NCBI GenBank assembly: GCA_963762525.1 | Contig: CAVXKT010000002.1 | Location: 248,001 to 312,000, forward strand | DNA: 64,000 bases | Source of the DNA: DATFDN01 sp963762525 | GTDB taxonomy: Bacteria > Pseudomonadota > Alphaproteobacteria > Acetobacterales > Acetobacteraceae | Direction: 5' to 3' | Part shown: positions 37,657-47,312 of the stretch, one piece after another | How the letters are laid out: the number at the start of each line of letters is the position of its first letter | How positions within the stretch are numbered: position 1 is the stretch's first letter | The notes under the pieces: model-generated | Seen by the model: the letters and a program-made list of their open reading frames with translations, nothing else | Told to the model about the DNA's origin: nothing | Database searches by the model: none | Made by a program: the position numbers and the translations under genes

Positions 37657-38860
37657 GGCGCTGCTTCTAGAACCTCCTCGACATGGTGCGCGATCATCGC
37701 CTCCTCGTCGGTCGGAATGACGAGCACGGCCACGCGACTATCCTCGGCGCTGATGCGCGTGCGGCCGGCGGCGTTTGCGTCATCGTCGAGTCGCACGCCG
37801 AGCCAGTCCAAGCGCGCGCACGCATCGGCGCGGATCGTTGCGGCGTGCTCGCCGATGCCGCCGGTGAACACCAGCGCATCGAGCCCGCCCAAGCGCGGCC
37901 ACCAGTCCGCCCGCCTCGCGCACCAACCGGGCGGTGAACAGCCGCACCGCCCGAGCCGCGCGCGGTTCGGGTGAGGCGAGCAGGGTCCGCATGTCGGCGG
38001 AAACGCCTGACAACGCCGAGCAGGCCCGAGCGGCGATACAGCATCTCCTCCACCGCTTCGGCGCGGATGCGCTTTCTCGCGGATGAGATACGGAACCACG
38101 CCGGGATCGAGGCGGCCCGGCCGCGTCCCCATCACCAGGCCGTCGAGCGCGGTGAACCCCATCGTCGTGTCCATCGATCGGCCGCCGCGCAGCGCGCACA
38201 GGCTGGCGCCGTTGCCGAGATGGGCGACGATCGACCCGGCCGCCGGCAATCTGCGGCGCCACCTCATGCAGTCGGAGGGCGATGAACTCGTAGGAGAGGC
38301 CGTGGAAGCCGTAGCGGCGCAGCTCCTCGCCGAGCCCGGCCGGGAGGGCGAGAGCGGTCGCCTCATCCTCCATGGTGGCGTGGAAGGCGGTGTCGAAGCA
38401 GGCGATCTGCGACAATCCGGGCGCATCCCCGCCAATGCTCGGATGGGCGCGAGATTGTGCGGCTGATGCAGCGGTGCCATCGGGGTCAGTCGGTCGAGTT
38501 CGCGGAGCACGTTCGCATCGACGCGCACCGATGCCGTGCGCGTCCCGCCATGCACCACGCGATGCCCGGCCGCGCGCAGCGTCGACCGCCGAGCCGGGCT
38601 TCGACGAAGCGCGAGCAACGCGTCGCAGCAGGGCGTCGAATCCGGTTCCCTTCGGCCAGGTTCGGTCGGCGAGGACGGCGCCGTTCGGCGTCCGTCGCGC
38701 GCAGGTGCGGGGCATCGTCGATCTGCTCGATTTGGCCGCGCAGGCCCTCACCCGGCGCGCTGGCACGCGCCGGTCCGGCCTCTCCCGCACGCGGGAGAGG
38801 TGAACAGCGCGAACTTCAGCTCGACGATCCGGCGTTGATGGCGAGAATTGCACCCGGCAT
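37653..38860 (-). pseudogene. ackA: Acetate kinase, heavily frameshifted
   Basis: Acetate kinase makes ATP and acetate from acetyl phosphate. All parts are found but in changing frames: AILAINAGSSS (start), RGQIEQIDDAPHLRATD, GHRVVHGGT, APLHQPHNL, FDTAFHATM, RRYGFHGLSYEF, VAHLGNGASLCALRGG, SMDTTMGFTALDG, MGTRPGRLDPG, FTGGIGEHAATIR. At least six frame changes are needed in 1.2 kb, far more than in any neighbour. A REP-like double palindrome (38752-38800) sits inside the early coding part, where other acetate kinases have a short loop. It follows phosphoketolase as expected for the xfp-ackA bypass. Confidence 0.85.
38752..38800. repeat. REP-like double palindrome within ackA
   Basis: Two adjacent hairpins: CCGGCGCG/CGCGCCGG with a six-base loop (38752-38773) and CCTCTCCCGC/GCGGGAGAGG with a two-base centre (38779-38800). 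The second type resembles intergenic palindromes common in GC-rich proteobacteria. The site lies in the 5' coding part of ackA. Confidence 0.7.
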
Positions 38861-38882
38861 CCGCGTTCAGCACCGCCTTCAC

Positions 38883-38902
38883 CTCTCCCGCCTCCGGGAG
38901 AG
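38883..38902. repeat. REP-like palindrome between ackA and xfp
   Basis: CTCTCCCG/CGGGAGAG around CCTC, closely related to the palindrome at 38779-38800. It lies in the gap between the phosphoketolase stop and the acetate kinase start, the usual place for such elements. Confidence 0.65.
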
Positions 38903-38948
38903 AGTCTGCTCCGGACTTGATGCGGGGTCGCCGGGCGAAGCCGGGCGC

Positions 38949-41295
38949 TCATTGCCACCGCCAGCCGGTGATCTCCGGCATGTCCTCCCCATGCTCGGTG
39001 ATATAAGCCTTGTGCGCGGCGAGCTTGGCCTCGAACCCGGCGATCGCGTCGCCCGCCTCGGCGCGCAGTCGCGAGGCGCGGTGCAGTGCCTCGATCGCCA
39101 GGTGATAGCGGCTGATACCGTTGACCACCAGCATGTCGAAGGGCGTGGTCGTCGTCCCCTCCTCGGCGTATCCCTTCACATGGAACCGCGAAGGATCGGG
39201 GCGGCGGTAGATCAGCTCGTGGATCAGCAGCGGATAGCCGTGGAAGGCGAACACCACCGGCGCCGCATCGGTGAACAGCGCCGCGAACGCCGCCTCGTCC
39301 ATGCCGTGCGGATGATCGCCCTTCAATTCCAGGCTCAGCAGATCGACGATGTTCACCACCCGCACGCGCAGTTCGGGCAGCGCCCGACGCAACAGCCACG
39401 CGGCGGCGAGCGTCTCGCGTGTCGGCACGTCGCCGGCGGCGGCGAGAACCACGTCGGGCTCGCCGGAAGAGGACGCCCATTCCCAAACCGAGGCGCCGCG
39501 CGCGCAATGCGTCCGCGCCGCATCGAAATCGAGCCATTGCCACTGCGGCTTCTTCGACGCCACGATCAGGTTGATCAGTCCGGTGCCGCGCAGACAGTGC
39601 TCGGCGACGGCCAGCAGACAGTTGGCATCGGGCGGCAGATAGACGCGCACCTTCGCCGCCTTCTTCATCAGCAGCGTGTTGATGAAGGTCGGGCCCTGGT
39701 GGCTGTAGCCGTTGTGATCCTGCTCCCAGACATGGCTGGTGAGCAGGTAGTTGAGCGAGGCGACCGGCTTTCGCCACGGCAGATCGGCGGCCATCTTCTG
39801 CCACTTGGCGTACTGGCCCATCATGGTGTCGATGATGCCGATGAACGCCTCGTAGCAGGCGAAGATGCCGTGCCGGCCGGACAGCAGATAGCCCTCCAGC
39901 CAGCCCTCGCAGCAATGCTCGGACAAGATCTCCATCACCCGCCCGTCGCGCGCCATGGCGACGTCGGTGCGGCGCCAGCGGCAGATTCCAGGCGCGCGCG
40001 GTGGTCTCGAACACCGCGCCCAAGTGGTTGGAATTGGTCTCGTCGGGACAGAACAGGCGGAAGTTTCGCGCCCCGGCATTGTCGCGGAACACCTCGCGCA
40101 ACCAGGCGCCCAGAACCGCGGTGTTTTCCGCCTCCGCTCCGCCCGGCGCGGTCAGCCGCACCGCCTGCGGCGCGCAATCGGGCAATTCCAGCGAGCGCAG
40201 CAGAATTCCGCCATTGGCCTGCGGGCAACGACCCAGCATCAGCTCGGGCGACGGCAGCACCTTGGTAATCGCGGAGACGGGCCGCCCTTCACCGTCGAAC
40301 AGCTCGTCGGGCCGGTACGAGCGCAGCCAGTCCTGCAACTCGCGCAAATGCTCGGGATTGGTGCGCGGGTCGGAGATCGGCACCTGATGGCTGCGGAACG
40401 TGCCCACGACCGGCTGGCCGTCCAGCATTCGCGGCCCGGTCATGCCCTTTGGGGTGCGCAGCACGATCAGCGGCCAACCGCTGTACATCGGCGCCTTATC
40501 GGCTCGGGCGCGCGCCTGTTTGGCGACGATTTCGCCGCGCGCCCATTCCAGCGCATCGAACAGCGCCCCATGCAGCGCCTGCGGATACTCGCCCGCCACC
40601 TCGCGCATGACGTAGCCGCAGCCTTTGAAGTAGGCTGCCAGTTCGTCGCCGGTCATGCGCGCGTAGAAGGCCGGGCCGGACAGCTTCACCCCGTTCAGAT
40701 GCAGGATCGGCAGCACGGCGCCGTCACGGCCGGGGTCGATGAATTTCGGCGAATGCCACGATCCGGCGAGGGGTCCCGACTCGGCCTCGCCGTCGCCGAC
40801 CACGCAGGCGACCAGCAGATCGGGATTGTCGAGCGCGATCCCGAAGGCGTGCACGAGCGAGTATCCCAGCTCCCCGCCTTCGTGGATGGCGCCCGGCGTC
40901 AGCGCCGTCAGATGGCTCGGGAAACCGTTCGGCCAGGAAAAGTCGCGGATCAGCCGCTCCATGCCGGGGGCGTCGCGCTTGTACTGCGGATAGACCTCGC
41001 CCAGCGTGCCCTCGAGCCACAAGCAACCCAGGATCGCCGGCGCGCCGTGCCCGGGCCCCACCACCAGCATGGTCCGCTGGCCGGTGTCGCGGGCAAGCCG
41101 GGAGAGATGGGCATAGATCAGGTTGAGGCCGGGCTGCGTCCCCCAGTGTCCGAGCAGGCGCGGCTTGACGTGCTCGGGCGCCAACGGCTCGCGCAATCGG
41201 GTGTTCTCCCGCAGATAGATCTGCGCCGCGCCCAGAAAGTCGGCGGCGCGCACGAACAAATCGAGCTGGCTTTGGCCTTCGGCGGACAGCGGCAT
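38949..41295 (-). pseudogene. xfp: Phosphoketolase, one frameshift
   Basis: About 781 residues, normal for xylulose-5-P/fructose-6-P phosphoketolase, a TPP enzyme splitting sugar phosphates to acetyl phosphate plus a shorter sugar phosphate. LLGHWGTQPGLNL, GPGHGAPA, VVGDGEAESGPLAGSWH, HLNGVKLSGP in the first frame; GYLLSGRHGIFACYEAF, SHVWEQDHNGYSHQGP and FAFHGYPLLIH in the second. One extra base near 39962 (CCGCACCGACG) shifts the frame. MPLSAEG at ATG 41295 is preferred, with GGAGG five bases upstream. Acetate kinase follows, completing conversion to acetate and ATP. Confidence 0.9.
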
Positions 41296-41352
41296 GGCGG
41301 CCTCCATGGCGGGTCGCGAAGTGGTCTTTGCGTCAAGCGGCGACAAGCGAGA

Positions 41353-42735
41353 TCAGTTCAGAAAAATCTTCCCGGGATTCATGATCCCGCGCGGGTCCAT
41401 CGCCTGCTTCACCTCGCGCATCACGGCCAGCGCCTCCGCCCCGTGCTCGGTTTCCAGGAACTCGCGCTTGCCGATGCCGACGCCGTGTTCGCCGCTGCAG
41501 GAACCGCCGAGCGCCAGGGCGCGCGCGACGATCCTGCGGTCAAGCTCCCAGGCCCGGGTCAGCCCGTCGGGCTCCGGCGGCACCAGAATGACGGTATGGA
41601 AATTGCCGTCGCCGACATGGCCGCACACCGGAGCGGTCAGGCCGGAGTCGAGGATCTCCTGCTTGGTGCCGAGCACCGCTTCATCGAGCCGCGAAATCGG
41701 CACGATGGAATCGGTCGTCATGGCGCCGTGCCCGGGCTTGAGCGCCAGCGCCGCCCACAGCGCATCATGGCGCGCCTGCCAGAGCCTGGTGCGCTCAGCC
41801 GGGTCGGTCGCCCAACGAAAGCCGCGCGCGCCGTTCGCTTGCGCCAGCTCCTCCGCCTGCCCGGCCTGCTCGGCCACACCGGCCTCGGTGCCGTGGAACT
41901 CGAAGAAGAGGCTCGGCAGCGCCTCCAGCCCGGCAAGCTTCGAATAGGCGATGCAGGCACCCATCTGGACCTCATCGAGCAATTCCATCCGTGCCACCGG
42001 AATCGCCGATTGCAGGATGTCGATCGCGGTCTGCACCGCGCCGCCCAGCTCGGGGAATTGGCAGGCGGCTGAAGACATCGCCTCGGGGATCGGATGCAGG
42101 CGAAGCTGAATTTCGGTGATGACCCCGAGCGTGCCCTCGGAGCCCACGAACAGCCGCGTCAGGTCGTAGCCGGTGGCGGACTTGCGCACCCGCCCGCCGG
42201 TGCGGATCACCCGCCCGTCGGCCAGCGCCACCGTCAGACCCAGCACGTTCTCGCGCATGGTGCCGTAGCGCACCGCGTTGGTCCCCGAGGCGCGCGTCGC
42301 GCACATGCCGCCGATGGTGCAGAGCGCGGTCCCCGGATCGACCGGAAAAAACAGCCCCTGATCGCGCAAATTCTCGTTCAGCAGCGGCCGGGTGACGCCG
42401 GCCTGCACCCGGCAATCCATGTCGGCCGCGTTCACCTCCAGAACCGCCGTCATGCGGGAGAGGTCGAGGGTGATGCCGCCGCGAACCGGCGTCACATGCC
42501 CTTCCAGCGAGGTGCCGGCGCCCCAAGTCACGACCGGCATCCGGTGCTGATGGCAGAGCGCGAGCAGCCGCGAAGCCTCCTCGGTGGTCTCGATGAAGGC
42601 GACGGCGTCGGGGTTGACCGGCGGCTGGGTGTCCTGGCCATGCGAGTGGTGCTCGCGCAGCGCGGCATTGGTGGTGATCCGCTCGCCCAGAAAGACGCGG
42701 GCGGAATCGATCACCGTATCGACCGGTCGGGGCAT
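41353..42735 (-). CDS. FAD-binding D-lactate/glycolate dehydrogenase-like oxidoreductase
   Basis: A 460-residue flavoprotein of the VAO/GlcD family. VVTWGAGTSLEGH and PVDPGTALCTIGGM with GTNAVRYGTMRENV form the FAD site; GHVGDGNFH and GSCSGEHGVGIGKREFL are the C-terminal metal/active-site motifs, ending MDPRGIMNPGK. It should oxidise a 2-hydroxy acid such as D-lactate or glycolate, passing electrons to a cytochrome or quinone. The frame is intact. It lies 57 bp upstream of the phosphoketolase start on the same strand. Confidence 0.87.
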   Translation of the reverse strand: MPRPVDTVIDSARVFLGERITTNAALREHHSHGQDTQPPVNPDAVAFIETTEEASRLLALCHQHRMPVVTWGAGTSLEGHVTPVRGGITLDLSRMTAVLEVNAADMDCRVQAGVTRPLLNENLRDQGLFFPVDPGTALCTIGGMCATRASGTNAVRYGTMRENVLGLTVALADGRVIRTGGRVRKSATGYDLTRLFVGSEGTLGVITEIQLRLHPIPEAMSSAACQFPELGGAVQTAIDILQSAIPVARMELLDEVQMGACIAYSKLAGLEALPSLFFEFHGTEAGVAEQAGQAEELAQANGARGFRWATDPAERTRLWQARHDALWAALALKPGHGAMTTDSIVPISRLDEAVLGTKQEILDSGLTAPVCGHVGDGNFHTVILVPPEPDGLTRAWELDRRIVARALALGGSCSGEHGVGIGKREFLETEHGAEALAVMREVKQAMDPRGIMNPGKIFLN

Positions 42736-42875
42736 CGATCATCCTTCAGCGTGTCGTCTCGTTGTACCCCCTGCCGCGCCGGTGGCAATGGGGCGGGGTC
42801 GGGACCGCGTGCTCGCGTTGACGCGCCCGTTCCTCACCTTTAGCCTCAAATGCAAGCATGGGCGGGAGGACGACG

Positions 42876-43656
42876 GTGGCGAACCTGATCAGACAGCGAT
42901 TGAAAGAGGGCAAGGCGGTCGTCAACGGCTGGCTGGCGATTCCGTCGGCGTTCTCGGCCGAGGTCATGGCCCAGTGCGGCTGGGACAGCGTCACCGTGGA
43001 CATGCAGCACGGGGTCCAGGACTACCAGTCGATGGTGCAATGCTTCCAGGCCATGCAGGCGCATCCGGTGACGCCGCTGGTGCGGGTGCCCTGGAACGAG
43101 CCCGGCATCGTCGGCAAGGTGCTGGACGGCGGCGCCTGGGGCATCATCTGCCCGATGGTGAACACGCCCGTCGAAGCCCGCCGGCTGGTCGAGTACAGCC
43201 TCTATCCGCCGGCCGGCAAGCGCAGCAACGGTCCGATCCGCGCCGCCATGTACGGCGAGGCCAGCAACTATCAGAAGATCGCCAATGACGAGGTCATGGT
43301 CATCCCGATGATCGAGACCCAGGAGGCGATCGACAACATCGAGGCGATTCTCGACGTGCCGGGCATCTCCGGCATCTATGTCGGGCCGTCCGACCTCGGG
43401 TTCTCTCTCGGCATGACGCCGCAGCTCGACCGCGAGGAGCCGAAAATCCTCGGCATTTACGAGATGCTGATCCGCGAGACCCGCAAGCGCGGGCTGTTCG
43501 CCGGCCTGCACAACGGCACGGCAGCCTACGCGGCGCGGATGATCGACATGGGATTTCGCTTCGTCGACCATCGCCAACAATTCCGGCCTGATGGCGCGCG
43601 CCGCGCGGGAGGCCGTCACCGCCTGCCGCAAGGCGGCGGGTCCGGTCGCGGGGTAG
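42876..43656 (+). pseudogene. HpcH/HpaI-family aldolase, C-terminal frameshift
   Basis: About 259 residues of a class II pyruvate aldolase/HpcH-HpaI family enzyme. VTVDMQHGVQDYQSM, RVPWNEPGIVGKVLDGGAWG, CPMVNTPVEA, PMIETQEAIDN and YVGPSDL hold the metal and substrate residues. The frame breaks near 43565 (GTCGACCATC, one extra G); the corrected end is TIANNSGLMARAAREA to a TAG at 43654-43656. GTG 42876 is chosen because GGGAGG is six bases before it; ATG 42858 has no such site. Cleaves a hydroxy-keto acid; substrate unknown. Confidence 0.83.
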
Positions 43657-43717
43657 CTTACCGATTGCGGTCGCGGGAGGGTTGCCCGCCGTCGATGATG
43701 CGTGCGGTAACAACGAG

Positions 43718-44177
43718 ATGGTCAAAACCGCCTACGATCAGGACTTCGTGCTGTGGACCCGCGAGCAGGCGGGCGCGCTGCGCGCAGCAGCGTCGGCGGG
43801 TGCCAACCTGCCGGTCGATTGGGAGCACATCGCCGAGGAGATCGAGGGGTTGGGCAAGTCGGATCGGCGCGAACTGGGAAGCCGGCTCGGCACCATCATC
43901 GAGCACTTGCTGGAGCTGCAATCGTCGTCGGCCATAGATCCGCGCGCGGATTGGGAAGCGACCATCGTTCGCGAGCGCGGCGAGATTGCGGGCTTGCTGG
44001 AGCAAAGCCCGAGTCGAGGCGCGAGGTCGCGAGCTTTATCCAGCAGCGGATGGACCTGTCCCGGCGCATCGCCGACAAGGCGTTGCGCGGCTACGGCGAG
44101 CGCGTCGCCGACCGGCCCGACTACACGGAGGACCAAGTCCTCGGCGACTGGCTCCCGAGAACGACTCCGCGCCGTGA
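43718..44177 (+). pseudogene. DUF29 family protein, two frameshifts
   Basis: About 153 residues with the DUF29 pattern: YDQDFVLWTREQAGALR, WEHIAEEIEGLGKSDRREL, IIEHLLELQ, then in other frames REVASFIQQ and DQVLGDWLPEN to a TGA overlapping the next start. Frame changes fall near 44020 and 44155; both look like lost single bases, against the usual trend here. DUF29 function is unknown. Confidence 0.72.
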
Positions 44178-45019
44178 GCACCGACGAACCCGACTGGCGG
44201 CGGCTGAACCGCGCCAACTGGGACGAGCGCGTCGGCGTGCATCTCGGCCTCGCCTCGGACTACCACCGCAACCTCGATGCGCTGCGCGCCGGGCGCGGGC
44301 GGCTGCATTCGATCGAGGAAGCCGAGCTTGGCCCGGTCGCCGGCCTCCGCATCCTGCACCTGCAATGCCATTTCGGCGCGGATACGCTGGTGTTGGCGCA
44401 GCGGGGCGCCGAGGTGACCGGGCTCGACTTCTCCGCTCCCGCGATCGCAGCGGCGCAGGCGCTCGCCGCCGAACTCGGGCTGGCGGCGCGCTTCGTTCAA
44501 TCGGACCTGTATGCCGCGCCGGAGGCGATCGCCGATGCTGCGTTCGATCGCGTGTTCGCCAGCTGGGGCACCATCTGCTGGCTGCCCGACATCGCCGGTT
44601 GGGCGCGCGTCATCGCGCACTTCCTCAAGCCCGGCGGGCAATTATACTTCGCCGACGCGCATCCGGCGGCGATGGTGTTCGATGACAGCACGCGCGCGTC
44701 GGACGGGCGACCCGGGTGGTTCGCGCCCTATCTCGATCGCGCCCCCCTGCACGTGTCCGAGCCCGAGGATTACGCCGATCCCGCCGCCAGCTTACGCAAC
44801 GCCGCGACCGTCCAGTTCATTCACCCGCTGGGCGACGTTGTCTCGGCGTTGATCGCGGCGGGGCTCAGGCTCGACTGGCTGCACGAGCACAACGCGGTGC
44901 CATGGCGGATGTTCCGCTGCCAGGTCGAACAGGACGGCTGGTTCCGCTGGCCCGACCGGCCGTGGTTTCCGCTCAGCTACTCCTTGCAGGCCACGCGAGA
45001 TGGCGGTCGGCCAGGTTGA
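44174..45019 (+). CDS. Class I SAM-dependent methyltransferase
   Basis: A 281-residue methyltransferase. Motif I LHLQCHFGADTL is near residues 58-69, followed by VTGLDFSAPAI and a DRVFASWGTICWLPD motif IV; LKPGGQLYFAD is motif VI. The N-terminus NRANWDERV and the C-terminal WFRWPDRPWFPLSYSLQA are typical of a conserved bacterial family with no firm substrate. GTG 44174 overlaps the DUF29 stop as GTGA, and its own stop overlaps the next start, so three genes are coupled. Confidence 0.85.
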   Translation: MSTDEPDWRRLNRANWDERVGVHLGLASDYHRNLDALRAGRGRLHSIEEAELGPVAGLRILHLQCHFGADTLVLAQRGAEVTGLDFSAPAIAAAQALAAELGLAARFVQSDLYAAPEAIADAAFDRVFASWGTICWLPDIAGWARVIAHFLKPGGQLYFADAHPAAMVFDDSTRASDGRPGWFAPYLDRAPLHVSEPEDYADPAASLRNAATVQFIHPLGDVVSALIAAGLRLDWLHEHNAVPWRMFRCQVEQDGWFRWPDRPWFPLSYSLQATRDGGRPG

Positions 45020-46038
45020 ATCGGCGCGATCCGCAACATAGCCGCGTCCTGCCCGTCAGCTACGCCACCGCATCGGCGACGGCGGTCGCGAACCTTGTCA
45101 CCGCGCTTTATGACCTTGGCGGTTTGTCGGCCTGCGCGTTGCTGAACCGCGGCTTCAACGACAGCTATCTGCTGCGCACTGAGGCAGGCGAGCGCTTCGT
45201 GTTGCGGCTCTCCGGCCATCGTGCCCGCGGTCCGGCCGATGTCGCATCGGAGACGGCATTTCTGGCCTATCTGGACACGGCCGGCGTGCCGGTTGCGGCG
45301 GCGGTGCCGACGCGTGACGGGGCGCTGTTCACGACCGCCCGCCTGCCGGACGGACCGCGCGCCGTCGTGCTGTTTCGCTACGCCGAGGGGCGCCGACCGG
45401 ACCTCACTCGGCGGAGGGGCACGCCTCAGGGCATCACCCTGGCCCAGCTTCACCAGGCCGCCGACCGCTTCCCGGACCGGGAAGCCGGGCACTACCGGCT
45501 GGAGCTTGATCATCTGCTGCACCGGGAAGTTTCGGCGACTTTGGCGCTCGACCTCGACGCGCCCCGGGGGCGCCGCGACCTCTTGGCGCTCGCGGCGCGG
45601 CTCGCCGATGCCGTGGGCCGGCTCGACGCGGGCCTGACGCGCACGCGTTGTCACGGCGACTGCCATGGGCTGAATGCCCGCATCGCCACGGCGGGGCGGC
45701 ACAAGGACCGGGCGGTGTTCTTCGACTTCGACGACGGCGGGTTTGGCTATCTGGCCTACGACCTGGCAGTGCACCTCTGGGCGCAGGTGTCGTTCGGGCG
45801 GCAACGACACGCCATGTGGCACGCCTTTCTGGCCGGTTATCGGTCAGTCCGTCCGGTCGCACCAGCCGACGAGCGCGCGGTGCACCTGTTCGTCCCCATT
45901 CGCCACATCTGGCTGATGGGTGAGTTCGCCAGCCGCACGGCCGAGTGGGGTAGCGAGGTCTTATCGGCCGCGTGGCTGGAGCGCGAAACGGCCTTCCTGC
46001 TGGACTGGGAACGCGACAAGCTCGACACGCTGCTATGA
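45016..46038 (+). CDS. Phosphotransferase (APH/SrkA-like kinase)
   Basis: A 340-residue protein-kinase-like small-molecule or Ser/Thr kinase. N-terminal lobe: LNRGFNDSYLLR and FVLRLSGH with the ATP lysine position; catalytic loop CHGDCHGLN near residue 215; metal-binding FFDFDDGGFGYLAYDLA near 235. It resembles the SrkA/homoserine kinase II group. The start is the TTG at 45016 overlapping the methyltransferase TGA; no ATG fits. Substrate unknown. Confidence 0.8.
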   Translation: MNRRDPQHSRVLPVSYATASATAVANLVTALYDLGGLSACALLNRGFNDSYLLRTEAGERFVLRLSGHRARGPADVASETAFLAYLDTAGVPVAAAVPTRDGALFTTARLPDGPRAVVLFRYAEGRRPDLTRRRGTPQGITLAQLHQAADRFPDREAGHYRLELDHLLHREVSATLALDLDAPRGRRDLLALAARLADAVGRLDAGLTRTRCHGDCHGLNARIATAGRHKDRAVFFDFDDGGFGYLAYDLAVHLWAQVSFGRQRHAMWHAFLAGYRSVRPVAPADERAVHLFVPIRHIWLMGEFASRTAEWGSEVLSAAWLERETAFLLDWERDKLDTLL

Positions 46039-46125
46039 TGGCCGGCGACACTCGGTAATCTCTTTCGCGCAGAATCCGGCTTGAACCAAAGCGGAACGAC
46101 CTGATGCGCGCAACTTGTGCGAGAG

Positions 46126-46222
46126 TCTCCGCGCAATCAGCTTGCGCAGCGCCGCGCGGCTGCAAGGCGGCGAGCTGCCGAGGGACACCGATCTCTATGA
46201 CGAGAACGGCTTGCCGGGGTGA
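46126..46222 (+). pseudogene. Probable remnant of a VapB-type antitoxin
   Basis: The frame ending at TGA 46220-46222 reads ...RLQGGELPRDTDLYDENGLPG and overlaps the vapC start as GTGA, the position and coupling expected of the cognate antitoxin. I cannot find a start codon or the DNA-binding half in this frame upstream, so the gene is truncated or frameshifted. Family assignment rests on position. Confidence 0.4.
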
Positions 46223-46614
46223 TTGTCGTCGACAGCTCGGCGCTGATCGCGATTCTGCGTCGCGAGCCGGAAGCCGACGACTTCCTGCACATCATCGCTG
46301 AAACTGAGGCCTGCCTGCTCTCCTCTATCAGCTTGCTGGAGACAAGCATGGTGCTGGCCGGGCGCAACGGCGACGCGACATCATGGACGGAATTTGATGC
46401 CCTTATCGCGCAGGCGGGGATGCAGGTCGTGGCGCAGGATACGGGCCTGGCGAAGGCCGCGCGCGAGGCTTTCCTGTGCTACGGCAAGGGGCGCCACCCG
46501 GCCGGCCTCAATATCGGCGATTGCGCGTCCTATGCGCTCGCCAAGACCCGTAACTTGCCACTGCTGTCCAAGGGCGATGAGTTCCCGAGAACCGATCTGC
46601 GAATGACTGTCTGA
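46219..46614 (+). CDS. VapC-like PIN-domain ribonuclease toxin
   Basis: A 131-residue PIN-domain endoribonuclease. The four acidic sites are visible: VVDSSALIAIL (Asp5), SLLETSMVLAGR (Glu near 41), NIGDCASYALAK (Asp near 99) and the following KGDEF (Asp near 117). VapC toxins cut specific RNAs and need a VapB antitoxin, which looks damaged here. GTG 46219 is set by the GTGA overlap. Confidence 0.85.
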   Translation: MIVVDSSALIAILRREPEADDFLHIIAETEACLLSSISLLETSMVLAGRNGDATSWTEFDALIAQAGMQVVAQDTGLAKAAREAFLCYGKGRHPAGLNIGDCASYALAKTRNLPLLSKGDEFPRTDLRMTV

Positions 46615-46627
46615 TGCACGAAGCCGC

Positions 46628-47312
46628 TCAGCCAGCGGTCGCTGGCGACCCGCCCGACATGAAGCTGAACAGCCGCTCGCGCCCCAGCAGGAACACCCGC
46701 AGGCCACGCGGGAACAGCCGCGCGATGGCGGGATCGGAGATGTCGAGCCCGCCGGCATAGGCGCCGAATGCCGGCAGCATCAGTCGCCGCGAGTCGGTGA
46801 CGAAGCACGGCCGGCAAATGGCGGTGCCCCGAACCGGCATGACGGCCTTGGGATGAAAATGGCCACTGACCTCGCCGGGCTCGGCACCCCTCACCGCCTG
46901 ATGGCGGAAGATGAACGGCCCGGCCGCGAACTCCGCCACTGACTCCCCGGCGAGCCCGGTCGGCTCCCGGTCGTGATTGCCGCGCACCCAGATTAGCCGC
47001 AGCGACCCCGCGATCGCGCGCAACCGTCCCGCCTCCCCGGCCGGCAAACGATGCGTGGGCGCCGCCGTCGTGAAATGAATCCCCGAGCGCCACCAGAATG
47101 CGCGGCCGCCAGTGGCGCAGCAGCGCCGCCAACCGATCGAGCGTCACCCGCGAATCCCAGGGCGGCAGCAGCATCCCGCGCCGGGCGAAGGACGATCCCT
47201 TCTCCAGATGCAGGTCGGACACGGCGAGCAACTCCCCGCCCGGCCAGTAAAGCGCGCCGGCCGGGTCGAGCATCAGCCGCTCGCCCGCAAAATGAAGCGG
47301 CGCCGCCGTCAT
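46628..47312 (-). pseudogene. pdeM: Ligase-associated DNA damage response endonuclease PdeM, frameshifted
   Basis: About 228 residues of a calcineurin-like phosphoesterase: AVSDLHLEKG and LVALGDSFHDGG in the first frame, then WVRGNHD and SGHFHPKAV in the second, a complete metallophosphoesterase motif set. Its position directly behind the DEXH helicase (ATGA overlap at 47309-47312) identifies it as PdeM. One extra base near 47050 (GGCCGGGG) breaks the frame. ATG 47312 is fixed by the overlap. Confidence 0.85.
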
